NCBI GenBank assembly: GCA_051294375.1
Contig: CM119271.1
Location: 1,482,721 to 1,546,720, forward strand
Reading direction: 5' to 3'
DNA length: 64,000 nucleotides
Source of the DNA: Paraspadella gotoi
Taxonomy: Eukaryota > Chaetognatha
Each line of letters opens with the position of its first letter. Positions within the stretch are counted from its first letter, which is position 1. Position numbers and translations under genes: made by a program. Below the pieces are notes generated by a model, which ran no database searches, had not been told where the DNA came from, and saw only the letters and a list, made by a program, of their open reading frames with translations. This document shows positions 46,701 to 59,600 of this stretch, in pieces.

Positions 46701-49700
46701 ATTCGTGCATGTTATCATTTTGCTATCGCAACATCGGTTTTTTATTTCGTTCTCTTTTATCGTCACTCTCTCTTTATTTTTATTTTCTTTCTTTCCTTTT
46801 CTATTTCTTTCTTTCGCTTTTTCCTATTCTTTCTTTCTTTTTCTATTTTTTCTTTCCTTTCTATTCCTTTCTTTCCTTTTTTATTCTTTCTTTCCTTTCT
46901 ATCTTCTTTCCTTTCCTTTTATTCTTTCTTTTCTTCTATTTTTTCTTTCCTTTCTATTTTTCTTTCCTTTCCTATTTTTTTCTTTCCTTTTATTCTTTCT
47001 TTCCTTTTTATTCTTCTTTTCTTTCTATTTCTTTCTTTCCTTTTCTATTGTTTCTTTCCTTTCTATTCTTTCTTTCCTTTCTAATTCTTTCTTTACTTTT
47101 TTTTCTTTCCTTTCCTTTCTATTCTTTCTTTCCTTTCTATTCTTTCTTTACTTTTTTTTCTTTCTTTCCTTTTTATTTTTTCTTTCCTTTCTATTCTTTC
47201 TTCTTTTCTATTGTTTCTTTCCTTTCTATTCTTTCTTTCCTTCTATTTTTTCTTTCCTTCTATTTCTTTCTTTCTTAATTTTCTTTTCTCAAATTTGATT
47301 TTTTTTAGTATTAAAATTTGTCGTCAATTCAGATTTTTCTTATGCGATTGCGACGATTCTTATACCTTTAGATTTTTTTATGTTTTTTATCGACTTATAG
47401 TCTGATTTATTTCTTATTAGCGCCTGGTAGTTTTAAAAAGAATTGAAGACTGAAGAAAGAAGAGGAATGTGCCATTATAAGTGCTGACTATAAAGAGTAT
47501 CAATTGACATGCAGTTTCCGAGGAAAAGTTTAATGAAACAATTCAAATTAATATTAATTTTTTGTATCTCAAGAATCTGAAAATGGAAGACTATAATGTT
47601 GGAACTAAGTTACCACCACTGTCAATATTTTTGCGCGTCATCAAGGAAGCAGAGATCTTCATGATCATTTCAAATATAATTAGGATGTCGGGTTTTAAAT
47701 TTATTAGGTAAAAGTTTTTCCGCTATTATCACTGATGATATTTTAATGCAGTATTTTATTTTTAACAGCAAAAAAGATCTTTTAAAGTATGCAAGTTGTT
47801 GGTTTATTTTGCTATATGGTAAAGTACAGTAGAAATGTTTAAGATATCAATATTGTTTTTTAAAATTATTTAAAAAAAAATCAATTCTTTTCAGTAACTG
47901 CAGTATTCTGGGCGATACTCAAGGTGAGGTACATCCCAACTGATTGAGGGGGTCTGTCAGTACTGCCTAAAGTAAGCAATTTTTGAAATGATAAGAAATC
48001 TTTAACTATTTTATTTGTTTTAAGGTATAACTATAATAATTAAAAAATGATTGGACATCTAAGGTAATAAAGGAAAAAAATTACATTGTAAAGTGATAGA
48101 TACATAAATTCTAACCATTTTATTTTAATAAATGCATCAGGTTACCAAAATTTTGGATGCACAGAAAAAAAAATTATTCAAACGACGAATAAAGATTTTG
48201 TCAAAACCTGTCAACACAATTCTAACTTAATTTTTCATCAACAATAAAAAACTTTTATGATTGTACAATGATTGGTGGCTGAAATACAGTTAGGTATCGC
48301 CTACCTGTCACATTAGCTGATGCACATGTGACATTGCATGTTATTGTAAATAATGTAATTTATGTTTTATAAACAATTTAAAATTAGAGCGTAATGTTTC
48401 TGCGTGTGAAGTTGGGTCATGTTGATTTTTAGTCGAATCTGCTTTCAGCAGATCCCGACTCTATAATTCACTTTGTCGGTCCATCGGTCCGCCCCCTCAA
48501 TCTTGTCGGGCATTTACTTATCATGTCAGAACATCGAATTATGAAAAATTATGCAAAAAAAAAAACGTTGTCCGTCCTTCTTAGCAAAAAACACCAATTA
48601 CTCGTGATTGGATGGATGAATAGGAATGAAATTTTGTGAGTGGGTAGGGAAGTGTGTGATTGAGCTGGATATGAAGTTTCGATGGAATCGTCCGAGTGGA
48701 AATGAGTTTAAATTGGAAAAAAAATTAAAAATTATATTTCACTATTTGACACCAATTACTCATGAGTGGATGGGGCGATTGACTTGAATTTTGTATTTGG
48801 GTAAAAGAGTGTGTGATTAAACTGGAACAAAAGTTTCAATGGAATCGTTTTGAGTGGAAATGAGTTAAATGGAGAAAAACAAGAGACCTGTTTCACTATT
48901 GATTATGGCTTCTTTTTCTTTTATTTTAAAATATAAATGCAGATGTATTAATTAATCAAATAATTAATGCAGTTAATTAATCAATTAGTCAATTAATTAA
49001 TCATAATTATTAATCAGTCAATTAATCAATCAAAAAAACATTTTGGATCAAATTAATAAATTAACTGCCTAATTAATTAATTAACTTGAATAATTAATTA
49101 CTAATTAACTTGAATTAATTATTAATTAATTATTTATTAATTAAGTAATTACCGATAATGATGTGGGCAGATCCGACATTGTTTGCTCAAACTTGTTTTT
49201 TATAACACGTAACGTTTCCGTTGCCATCGAAACTCGTTATTAGATCATGTTTCCTCGACATTATTTACTAGTAGAAGGAAAAAAATAATCAGATTTTTCA
49301 AAATCGAACGATCACGCAAGAGAGCTTCTTTGTCGTCCCTCTTCGTCTTCTCATCGTCATTTTTCATACTTTCTTCATCGTCATTTTCATCTTTGTTTTT
49401 CGTCGTCGTCTTCGACATGTTGTCATTTTCGTTGTCGTCATCGTCTTTCTCTGTCGTTTTCGTCGTCGTCAATTTTCGTCGTCGTTTTCATTGTCTTATT
49501 ACTAGTAGAGAAGGAAAAAAATAATCAGATTTTTCAAAAAGCGAAACGATCCCGCAAGAGATCGTAACAGAGAAGAGAGAGAGAGAGAAAAGAAGTGAAA
49601 ACAGCTACCCATTTTCGTTCGCCTTCTTTGTTCGTCCTCTTCGTCTTCTTCATCGTCATTTTCATCTTCGTTTTCGTCGTCGTTCTTCAACATCGTTGTC

Positions 49701-50623
49701 ATTTTCGTTGTCGTCATCGTCTTTTGTCCGTTTTCGTCGTCTTCTTCGCGTGCGTCATTTCAATCGTCGTTTTCATTGTCTTCTTTGTTGTCTTCTTCGT
49801 CGTCAGTTTTGTCTTCCTCTTCGTCATCATTTTCGTCGTCATTTTCGTCGACGTCTACGTCGTATTTGTCGCGTCGTCGTCGTCGTCATTTTCGTCGTCG
49901 TCTTCGACGGTTGTTTGGGGCTATCCAACGCGCGCCGGAACAAAGAAAATCCATAAAGGTCTTGACTAAAAAAATACTGAAAAAAACATGGCGCTTAGTC
50001 TAAATTCTTTTTAAATTTTTTTTATTTTGCGGTATTTAGGCGGTCATGCACTGATTCCGATTCTGTTGGGTCTTGCCTATCTTGCACCGCATGAAGAGAG
50101 ATGGAGAGAGACAGAGAGAGACGTTGTCAAGCGAGACCGTCCTAGGGTAATTGCGCCATGTGACTGGAGGCGTCACTGAGGGTCGGAAAGCCCCCAAAGT
50201 CAACAGTGGAGATTCCCCATCCCAATGGGCATCACAGGCAACCCGGCTGTTGCCATAACGCCTGATAAATTTTTTTTTTAAGAAAGAAAAAATAATCAGA
50301 ATTTTTTCCAAAAAATGAACGATCACGCAAGAGATCGTACAGAGAGAGACAGACACTCATTATGGCATGAAAAATAATTGTGAGTAATCAAAATTATAGG
50401 TAAACAAATGAAAATCTCAGGATGAAAAAATCCTATGCGTTTTCGAATGACAGCTCTTTTCTAGCAGCGCTTATAAAATTGTCACATGCACTGCATTAAA
50501 ATAATCTACATATCTCTCAAATCCTCCTCTTTCATGAAACCAACTTTTTACATTCTCTCTTTCTTTTCTCTCTCCCTCTCCGTTTTCATTTCTCTCTTCT
50601 TTTTTTCCGCTCTCTCTCTTTCG

Positions 50624-50655
<32 letters not shown>

Positions 50656-53600
50656 CCTCCCCTTTTTTTAAATTTCTATCTTTTTTTTAGTCGGATCTGC
50701 TTATTAGCAGATCCCCACTAATATACTTAATGATGTCCGTCTGTCCATCCCACCTTAGCAAAAAAACACCAAATTAGTGATTTAATGGAATGAAAAAAAT
50801 GAATGCTTTAATTTTTTAAAAATTGATATAGAAATCAAGATGAATTTTGTATGTGTGTTGGAAAGTGTGTGATTAAGCTAGATATGAAGTTTTGAGAGAA
50901 ATCGTGCAATCAGAAATGGACAAAAAGAAAAATCACATTAACTCTTTCTCTCTCTCTCTCACATCATTGGATTATCATCTACATCATTTTTTTATTATGT
51001 ATATCTGTTATGATAAGTATGTTTGTCTCTTTGTCTCTATCTCTATCTCTCTCTCTTTCTCTCACATCATTGGATCATTTTTGATAGACTATGATTGATT
51101 GATTGATTTCCAATCATGACGGCATCAAAAAATCCTTAACATCGCATCCATAATTTAAATTATCATGGGCAGATCCGACACTGTTTGCTCAAACTTGTTT
51201 TTTCTTTCTTTCTTCTCTCTCTCTCTCCTCTCCCCCTCTTCTCCCTCCTTATTCGTGTTCCTCCTTTTCACATTTCTCTCTCTCTCTTTTTCTCTCTCAT
51301 CCTCATTCATGGCCCTCTTTTTTACATTTTTCTCTCTCTCTCTCTCTAGGGCGTGATCCTCCTTTTTCTTTTAATTGATGATATAGTGGGACAGACTGAC
51401 AAACAGACATACCTGATCTAATCGCGATGCCAAACGCATCCAGATTTATTAATCAATAGGTAATAAATTTGGCAATCAATAGTAATCAATAGTTATCTAA
51501 AGGCCATAAAAGATGAAACTTTTCAGATCAATCGCCATTTCCCCATTCCGGCATTCATCCAGTAAGCTAATAATTTTTTTTTTTATCTATAATCATTTTT
51601 TAAGCTTTTAAACTTGAGTCATATGCTCGTCATTCTGGCTTTAGCATCCAGTCCTTTATGCTTTGGCAATGCATATGTGTGTCGTGGTTTAGCCTGAATA
51701 TAAAATTTTGCATTGTGAAAGATAAGAGATCTGTGACTTCTGTCAAAGATGATCCAAGGTCCAAGGAGTTTATTTCACGAAGTTTGGCCAGCACTTTCAA
51801 TATCTGGACCCCAAAAAATGACACAGTCCCCTTAATGTAGAATAGTAGATAATTGTAGAAAATTGATTTATTGCAACTAGCCTTGGATCTTTTGGTCTGG
51901 GTTGAAGCATCAACTTTGGTTAAATGGGTTGAGTTGAGCTGGAGACTGGTTTGGTTTTTAAAGGCAGAGGGGACATGTGTGTAATCTGCACTAAAGCAAG
52001 TAGATCTATTATATTCTTGTCCAGAATCCGTGGGTTTGCATTATGAGTATGCAATCTTTTGGAAAAATTCATCCGGTTTTCTAAAATGCTAATATATTGT
52101 CCTTTGAGGTCATCAGAACTGATTGGATCTTGAAAGTTGATTGCTGCCATTTTCAGGGAGTGTTTCCGTATTTCACAGTAAGGGACTTGCTATTTCTGTT
52201 TAATCTCAACTTTCACCATTTTCAGTCGCTGAGAAGGGGAGAGCGAGAAAGAGAGAGAGTTGAAGCGATCTTGTTTTTAGTCGCCAGGTTCAAAGTTCGA
52301 TGTTTAGATGTTGAAAATTCCAAGTTTCGGTTGACGGAGAGTGAAGAGAAAGGAGAAAATTATCTTGTAATAAATATCAAGTAGGGTTTTGTTTCTAAAA
52401 TTATGCAGCTTCTTTGTAATAGTTTTGAAGCGCTTCTTAACGCGCGACCTACATAATCCGAGATTATCGCAAATAAAACAAATCTAAGTTTCATCTCTAT
52501 TCTTCTAGAATCTAGAGTGCCCAAATTTGTGCTCTAATTAATTATTGAATTCGAAATCCGTGTTCAACTGCTCTCAAATAAATATCTTTGGAAACCAAAA
52601 AGTTCTAACATGTAAAACACCTTAACTATAACCTTATATTCTTAAAACCATGTAATAAAGCAGAAACAGTAACCACATTTTGAGATAATACAATTTCCAA
52701 TCTCAGGTACAAATATTCATGGTAAGTAGACAGATAAGCAAGGAACCAAGGCAATGGTGAATGGTTGGTAAGCAATGTAGAGGAAGAAGGACAAGGTAGG
52801 ACAAGTTAAAACTACAAAAAATAGACGATGCTAAATTAGTAATAAATAAACTTTAAACTTAAAAGTAACATATATAACCTAAGTACAATTCAATATAAAT
52901 CCAATGTAAACTAACCTTCAATTTGGGTTCCAGAATAGAGAATAAAACATTGGCAGCTTTATAGCACAAAACATTATTTAAAGTATTTTCCTTTTCATTT
53001 TTACACGTGTTTGAATTGAGAGTAAATGACTTGTGAAAGATTAAACTGAAACACGCTCGTTCGTTAGCTTACATAACAGCTGATCGCGGGGAAGAGCAAA
53101 TTCAGATATTTAACGGAAAACAAATGATTCTATCGATCTAAACGAAACTAAATAATTATGCGAGAATAAAAGGGCATCGCTTTCTCCAGGTTTAGTCAAA
53201 ATCCTTTCTTTTTGGGGAGGAAGATTTGTCCAATTTAGTTGATTTCCGAGTTTCTGTTTTTGGTTGTTAGTGCAGAAAGATAGTTTCTTTTGGTAATTTC
53301 CACGGTTTTTTTTGCTTCGGGTTTGCACGAGAAACTGAATCCATGGAGTAGGGTAACGAGCCGCGAAGAAGGCGCCACTTGAGGGGTATTGAAGGCGTGA
53401 AGTAATAGAGGGAAAATAATGGTATATTTTGCGAAGAGTAGAAACGAGAGAATGTATTGCTAGACGAAATATACTGAGGGGCAGGAGGAGGAAAAAAGAA
53501 GAAGAGGAAGAGGAGAATAAGACGGCAGGCTAAATCCTCCTCTGCTAAAGATTCAAAAGTCACTTATATTCGTGTATCTTATGGCAACAGCCGGGTGGCC

Positions 53601-56600
53601 TGTGTTGCCCATTTGGATGGGGCATCTCACTGTTGGCTTTGAGAGCTTCCGACCCTCAGTGACTCTACCTGTCACTGGCGCGGTTACCCTAGGACGGTCT
53701 CGCTTTGCCAACGCAGAGGGAAGTCGTTAGGACAGTGGAATGGAACACAACTCTTGGGATGGTGCGTTCCCCCTCTGAGCCAATGGGATTGACTGAACGC
53801 TGGTGGATTTGAGGCGGTGTATTTCTTTAAAGTGTCGAAACTAAAATCATCATTTTGTTTTTTTTTATCAATAACTAATAACTATGAACGTCACATCGGT
53901 ATGTTCACTGTTCAGTAGGGTGGAGTGATGAAAAGATTGAGTGATTGAACATTATTTTTTTGCTGCCTATGGACATATAATTAATGAATTTTAAATTCTT
54001 TTAAAAAATTTTTTAGCAGTATAGCAAATTCAATTATTTATGTAGTAATATCCTTATAAAATCGTTAAATTTCAAAATAATTTTTTTGTTCTTGAGTGCT
54101 CCACTCTACTGTTCAGAGTCTTTGAAGGATCCTCTACATGATTCCATCTCCAACACTGTGCCCCCTCGGTAGCAGTGGAAAGGGTCTTGGGCTTGTAATC
54201 AGGCTTGAGGGTTTCCCCCCGAGGCGGTTTACGGCCGTCCTCACGCGTCCCGTGTTGGAAGCAGCCCTCCAATACCCGCAGGGTAGGTACCATTAGGATT
54301 CGATCTCGGTACCTCATGAGCCGATGGTATTAATTAATGTGACAGAGGGTTTCATGCTTATGAATAAATAAATCGATAAAAATTGCATCTTTATCGTTAC
54401 AATGTCAGTAAACCCTCTAACCTTTCAGACAAGTTGCTACGTGTCGAATGGCCTCGGGACCTGCGAAGCCAACTCCTATCTTCACTCCGGCTTCGCTTTC
54501 CTCCAATCCGCCCTCGACGCCGCCATCATCAGGAATCTGCTTCCGGTCGAGGACGACGCCATCGTTCCGCCCACGCCGAGTCGGTGGAGAGTGCAGATGC
54601 TCCCGCTACCGTTTCTCAAGGTAATAGAGCGGTATCTCTTCTTTTCTCTTTTCTCTTTCTCTCTCTCGTTGTTTCACTTCATTCCTCCATATCCAACCAT
54701 CCTCCAGGCCAACACGATTGTCCTCTCCTTCGTTATTCCGCTCCTTCTCCCCCTCACTGTGGCCAGCCTGCTCCAGGTGATAATGGTTTCCCTCTGCGTG
54801 GAAAAGGAGCGGAAAATCAAGGACTCTATGCGGGTCATGGGGATGATGGAGTCGAGTTTCTGGATCTCGTGGTCGGTCGTCTATCTCCCGGTCGGTGAGT
54901 GACCTTCGCAAGTCGTTGACGTTGAAGACGACAGTCAAGAGATCATGTGAAAAGTTTTAGCAAATGTACCACATTAGATTTGAAAAAAATTGATAAAGAT
55001 AAAAAGAAAAATATAAAGATAAAGATAAAAAAGATAAAGTTCAAAGAGAAAATATTTTTTTTTCGCCGAGCTGATGTCAATTTGTTTTTGTTCATTTAAG
55101 AAAAACCTCTTTTAAACAAAATTTATAAAGCCTTAATACGCCCGTCACATAATCGATGAATCACACTAGTGACAATCATGACCTTCCCATACCTTACTCA
55201 CTCCCCAGGATTGGCCTTAGCCTCGATCATAACCATCGTGGCCAAAGTTGGATCCTTCCTCGGTCCTCGCTCCGATCTCGCCGTCTTCTTTCTCCTCAAT
55301 CTTCTCTACTGCTTCTCCGTCGTCGCCCTCGCCTTCTTTCTTTCTTCCTTCTTTCGAAGATCGAAGACGGCCTCGGCTTTCGGTGAGAATCATTTTCCGA
55401 TATAAAGAAGACCATATTTAATATTTCGGGCTATAGAATAAAAAAAATAATCAATACTTAATTACTTAATTACTTAATCAAACTACGACAATATGCAAAT
55501 GAGATTGATGAACTTAATCTCACATTTCCTTGTTTTTGTTTCATTCAATGTCAACAACGAATTTAATTTCAAACGTTTTTCTCCCTTTTCAAAATCCCAG
55601 GCTCCATGTTCGTAACCATGGTGACGATGCTATACCTCTCGGTCCAGATTCCGGCGGCGATTCAGGCGTGGGTTCCGGTCTGGGCGCATTGGGTGCTCGG
55701 TCTTCTTTCTCCCGTCGCTTTCGCTCAGGCACTCAATTCTGCGATCAGGCTCGATCTGGCTGACCCTCGCGGTGAGGAAAGGAGCCTGGTAAACTGACAA
55801 GTTAACTTACTCCCTGAGATAAATTCTTTTTACGATTAGCCACTCTTTGTCACCACCATCAGGTCTGCAATTTTCCAACTTGGACGAAATTGTGAAAACT
55901 GGATTCGAATGGAAGTTTAGCGTCGCTGATGGAATCCTGCTGCTCGTCGTAGATTCCGTCGTCTATATGGTGCTAGGTGAGAGCGAGACAAAGAGAGAAT
56001 CAAACACAGAGCCTCAGTGCCGGAGGAAAAGATAGTTAAAAATATCTGTACTGTATTAGCAAACATACCTCAAACTAACCCCCTAAACCCATCCTAGCGA
56101 TATATCTGGAGAACGTCTTACCCGGCACGCTGGGCCACCGCCTCCATCCTCTTTACTTTCTGTCTCCTTCCTACTGGCGATCGACTCGATCTTCCGCCGA
56201 CGAGGGCGCTCCGCTCGTGGACGGACTCGACGCGGACGAAGTTGCCGTCAACGTGCCGGAGACGGGGAGGAATGTGGAGCCTGTCGCCAAGGAATTGAGA
56301 GGTGAATGAGGGCGATGAAGTGATTGGATTTTATGCTGAAATGAGGAATTAAAGTGACAGAAATTTAGTGATGAATTGATGAATAAACGTTTATAATGCA
56401 GCTGTAGCGCCCTGTTAATAGCGGGTTAGGCACACCGTCTCGCGAAACTTCCAGGCGGCCACCGGGTTTGAACCCCAGACCTTTGGGTTGTTAGGCGAAT
56501 GACTCGCCGCCGTGTCAAATGACCTCGCTGAATGGTTGGGTGTATTTTCATCCACAAGAGAATTAAAGACTTCCGTCCTTCCTTCAGGCAGAGACGTCCT

Positions 56601-59600
56601 TCGCATATACCATCTGACCAAAGAGTTTTCAACTCGCTCTTTCCTCGGAGTTCAAACCATCACCCGCGCCGTCGACGGTTTCTCGCTGGACGTTTACGAG
56701 GGTCACGTGACTTGCCTTCTGGGTCACAACGGCGCCGGAAAATCCACCCTCATTAATTCACTGGTGGGACTCGTGACGCCCACTTCCGGCACAGCCACCT
56801 TTCACGGACTCGACGTGACCCGCCCGGCGGACCTCGCCCGCGTTCGCCGCCTCACGGGTCTTTGCCCTCAGAGCGACGTTCTCTTCGACGATCTAACTCC
56901 CGAAGAACACCTCGTCGTTCTGGCGCGATTCCGCGGCGTGGCGGCGCCGGTCTCCGAGGCTCAGCGACTCCTCGACGCCGTCGGGCTGGCGTCTCGGTGC
57001 CACACCCTTGTTAAGAAGCTGACCGGCGGGGAGAAACGGAAACTCTCCGTCGCCGCGGCGCTGGTTGGCGGACCCAAGTTCGTGCTGCTCGATGAACCGT
57101 CGGCCGGGCTGGATCCGCTCTCGAGGAGAGCGTTGTGGACTTTGTTAGAGGTGTGTTTGTACGCCGCTAAACCATTCCATTTTAATTTATATTCCATTTT
57201 AATTTAATCTTTGTTTCATGTTTCATTCCATTTCAAATCATATCTACTATCTAGTAATTTCGACCTTTGTTTCATTCTATTTTAATTTATATTCAGTTTT
57301 TTTTAATTCATCAACAGAAGGAGAAAAAGAACCGCGTAATTCTGATGACGACCCACTTCATGGACGAGGCTGACATCCTCAGCGATCGCAAGGCCATCAT
57401 CTCCGACGGGAAACTCAAATGCGTGGGAAGTTCTCTCTTCTTGAAGAACCGCTTCGGCATCGGGTATCACCTCAACATGCTGTTGGAAGATTCGCAGCCG
57501 GCGAAGGTAACATATTTGATTTCAACTATTTATAAATTTCTAATTTGTCTTGAAAATTACCTTCCTTTAAAGGCCGGAGACTCTTCTCTCGGCGCCGTTC
57601 GTACCTTGGTGGAATCCTTCGTCCCCGGTGCCTTCGAGTTGCGTCATCACGGAGATGAAATCAGCTTCGGTCTCCCCTTGGCCGAAGTCGCCAAGTTTCC
57701 CCCGCTTTTTCGGGCGAGTAGTTGGGAATATGGCTTTGGCCATGTAGCGGTCTCAATGCATCATCTCAATGTATTATCTCAATGTATTTCAAAACCATTT
57801 TTTCAGGCCCTCGACGACCTGACCCAACGACGCAGCTCCGACTCACCCATGTCACTCCGCAGCTACGGGGTCAGCCTCACGAGTCTGGAAGAAGTGTTCC
57901 TTCGTATCGCCGAGGAAAGGGAGGGGCAGACGGACCAGGGGGAGGAGGAAAAGCTGGCTGTCCGGATGGCCAAGGGGAGATTCCGGAAAACGTCGAGGTG
58001 AAAACGAAAAAAATTAATTAGGCCTAAATGAAATGAAATATAAGGAAAAAAACTATATTCATTACAGAAAAATTAAAATTATAAAATTACATTACAAATT
58101 GTATAATTTCTCCTTCCAGGTCTGCGTCGCCTGCTGTTCCAACCGACGCTTCGGCTTCTCAAAATGGTTCGTCCCGTTCTCCACCATTTTCTCCGAATGT
58201 CGCAGTCAACTTTGTCAACGGAGCAGAGCCTCATGTAGTTACTAGCAGTAAGTTTTTTGTTAATTAGTTGTAGTAATGTAATATAACCCTTCGCTTCGTT
58301 CTTTGTCTTGGCAGATTCTGGAAACGCCGGAGAAATTATGATGGTTCAATCTCCGGGTAAATTTTTGACATTTTGATCTTCCTTACTTTTACCTCGACCT
58401 ATGCCTCTCCTTCCGCACATCTCACCTCTCCCTTTTACCTTTTAACTTTGACCTCACCTTCAGTCGGCCTCGTTCTCCAACGTTTTCTCGCCCTCCTTCG
58501 CCTTCGCTTCTCTCTTTTATCCGCGAGTCTTGGTAAGTTCTCAGTCTTTTCCGAAAGTGAATTGGATCATCAGCGATTCCTTACCTCAACAACCAGGCTC
58601 CATCTTCTACGTCTTCGTAGTCCCCTCGTTAATGATCGTCTTCGGCTCCTACATTCTCACCGTCAATCCGGGCGGCGTTTTACGGCGCCGCCACGACTCC
58701 GGCGTTAAATTCGGCGCCACTCATCTCGGCGCCGTTCTCTACGACGCCGACCCGGCGATTCCGGCCTTCGAGGCGTCGGCGGTGAAGAAAACTCGGCGTG
58801 CGTCGTTGGTCGTCGCGGATTTGGATCACGACGACGCGGCGATGGAGGCGTTGAATCGGTCGGGGGCCGGCGCCGTCGCGGCTGGTGAGAGAGAGAGAGA
58901 GAGAGAGAAAGATCTGTGATTTATCATTTATATGGTTTGCTTTTTAAGGCCTTCAAACCCGCGGCTCCTCACCCGGTGAGAATCAGACGCTTTTCTACAA
59001 CGTCTCCATCCATCTCTCGATCCCGGAGACTCTCAACTGGGTAGCCAACTCTTTGGCGAAGATCGTGGATCCCAATTTCTCCATCTTCACCACCAATCTT
59101 CGCTTGCCCCTCGATCGAAACGACAATCCCTTCGCTTCGCAGGTGGGGGGAATCTTAGAAAACTAATTTATATATAATATATATTATTATATATATATAT
59201 ATATACTATTATTGTATATATACATATATATTTATATTATATATACATAATAATGATAACATTAAAATCCTCAATAAAGAAACATTCTCTCTCCACTCTC
59301 CAGTCCGTCTTTCTCATCGCCTCCGCCCTCGTCTTCTCTCTCCCCATCCACGCCACCATCGACGTCGTCCGCGACAGAAGCTGCAAGACGCGACACCAAT
59401 TGCGCGTCATGGGCGTCGGGGTCAAGACTTACTGGTCCGCATTGTTCGTTTTCGATTCATTGCGCGGACTCGTCGTCGTCTTGGTGGCCATCGTCAGCTT
59501 GAGAGCGTTTGGGGTGAGAGATAATATAATATATAATCTAATATATAAGAGACTGTTAGAGAATCTTGATTGAAAGCTTGCTATGTCATTATCTTGTAAG

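Noticed and set aside
46705-47298. Long Phe/Leu/Ser frames
   Set aside because: Translation of a pyrimidine minisatellite; no domain, every frame is open because the sequence lacks purines.
48432-49177. Terminal inverted repeats defining a MITE
   Set aside because: GTCGGATCTGC and its inverse look terminal, but both copies share sequence beyond the right one, so the true end lies further on.
51630-52150. Possible minus-strand gene
   Set aside because: Two short frames with a stop between them, no convincing splice pair, no family; at most an element remnant.
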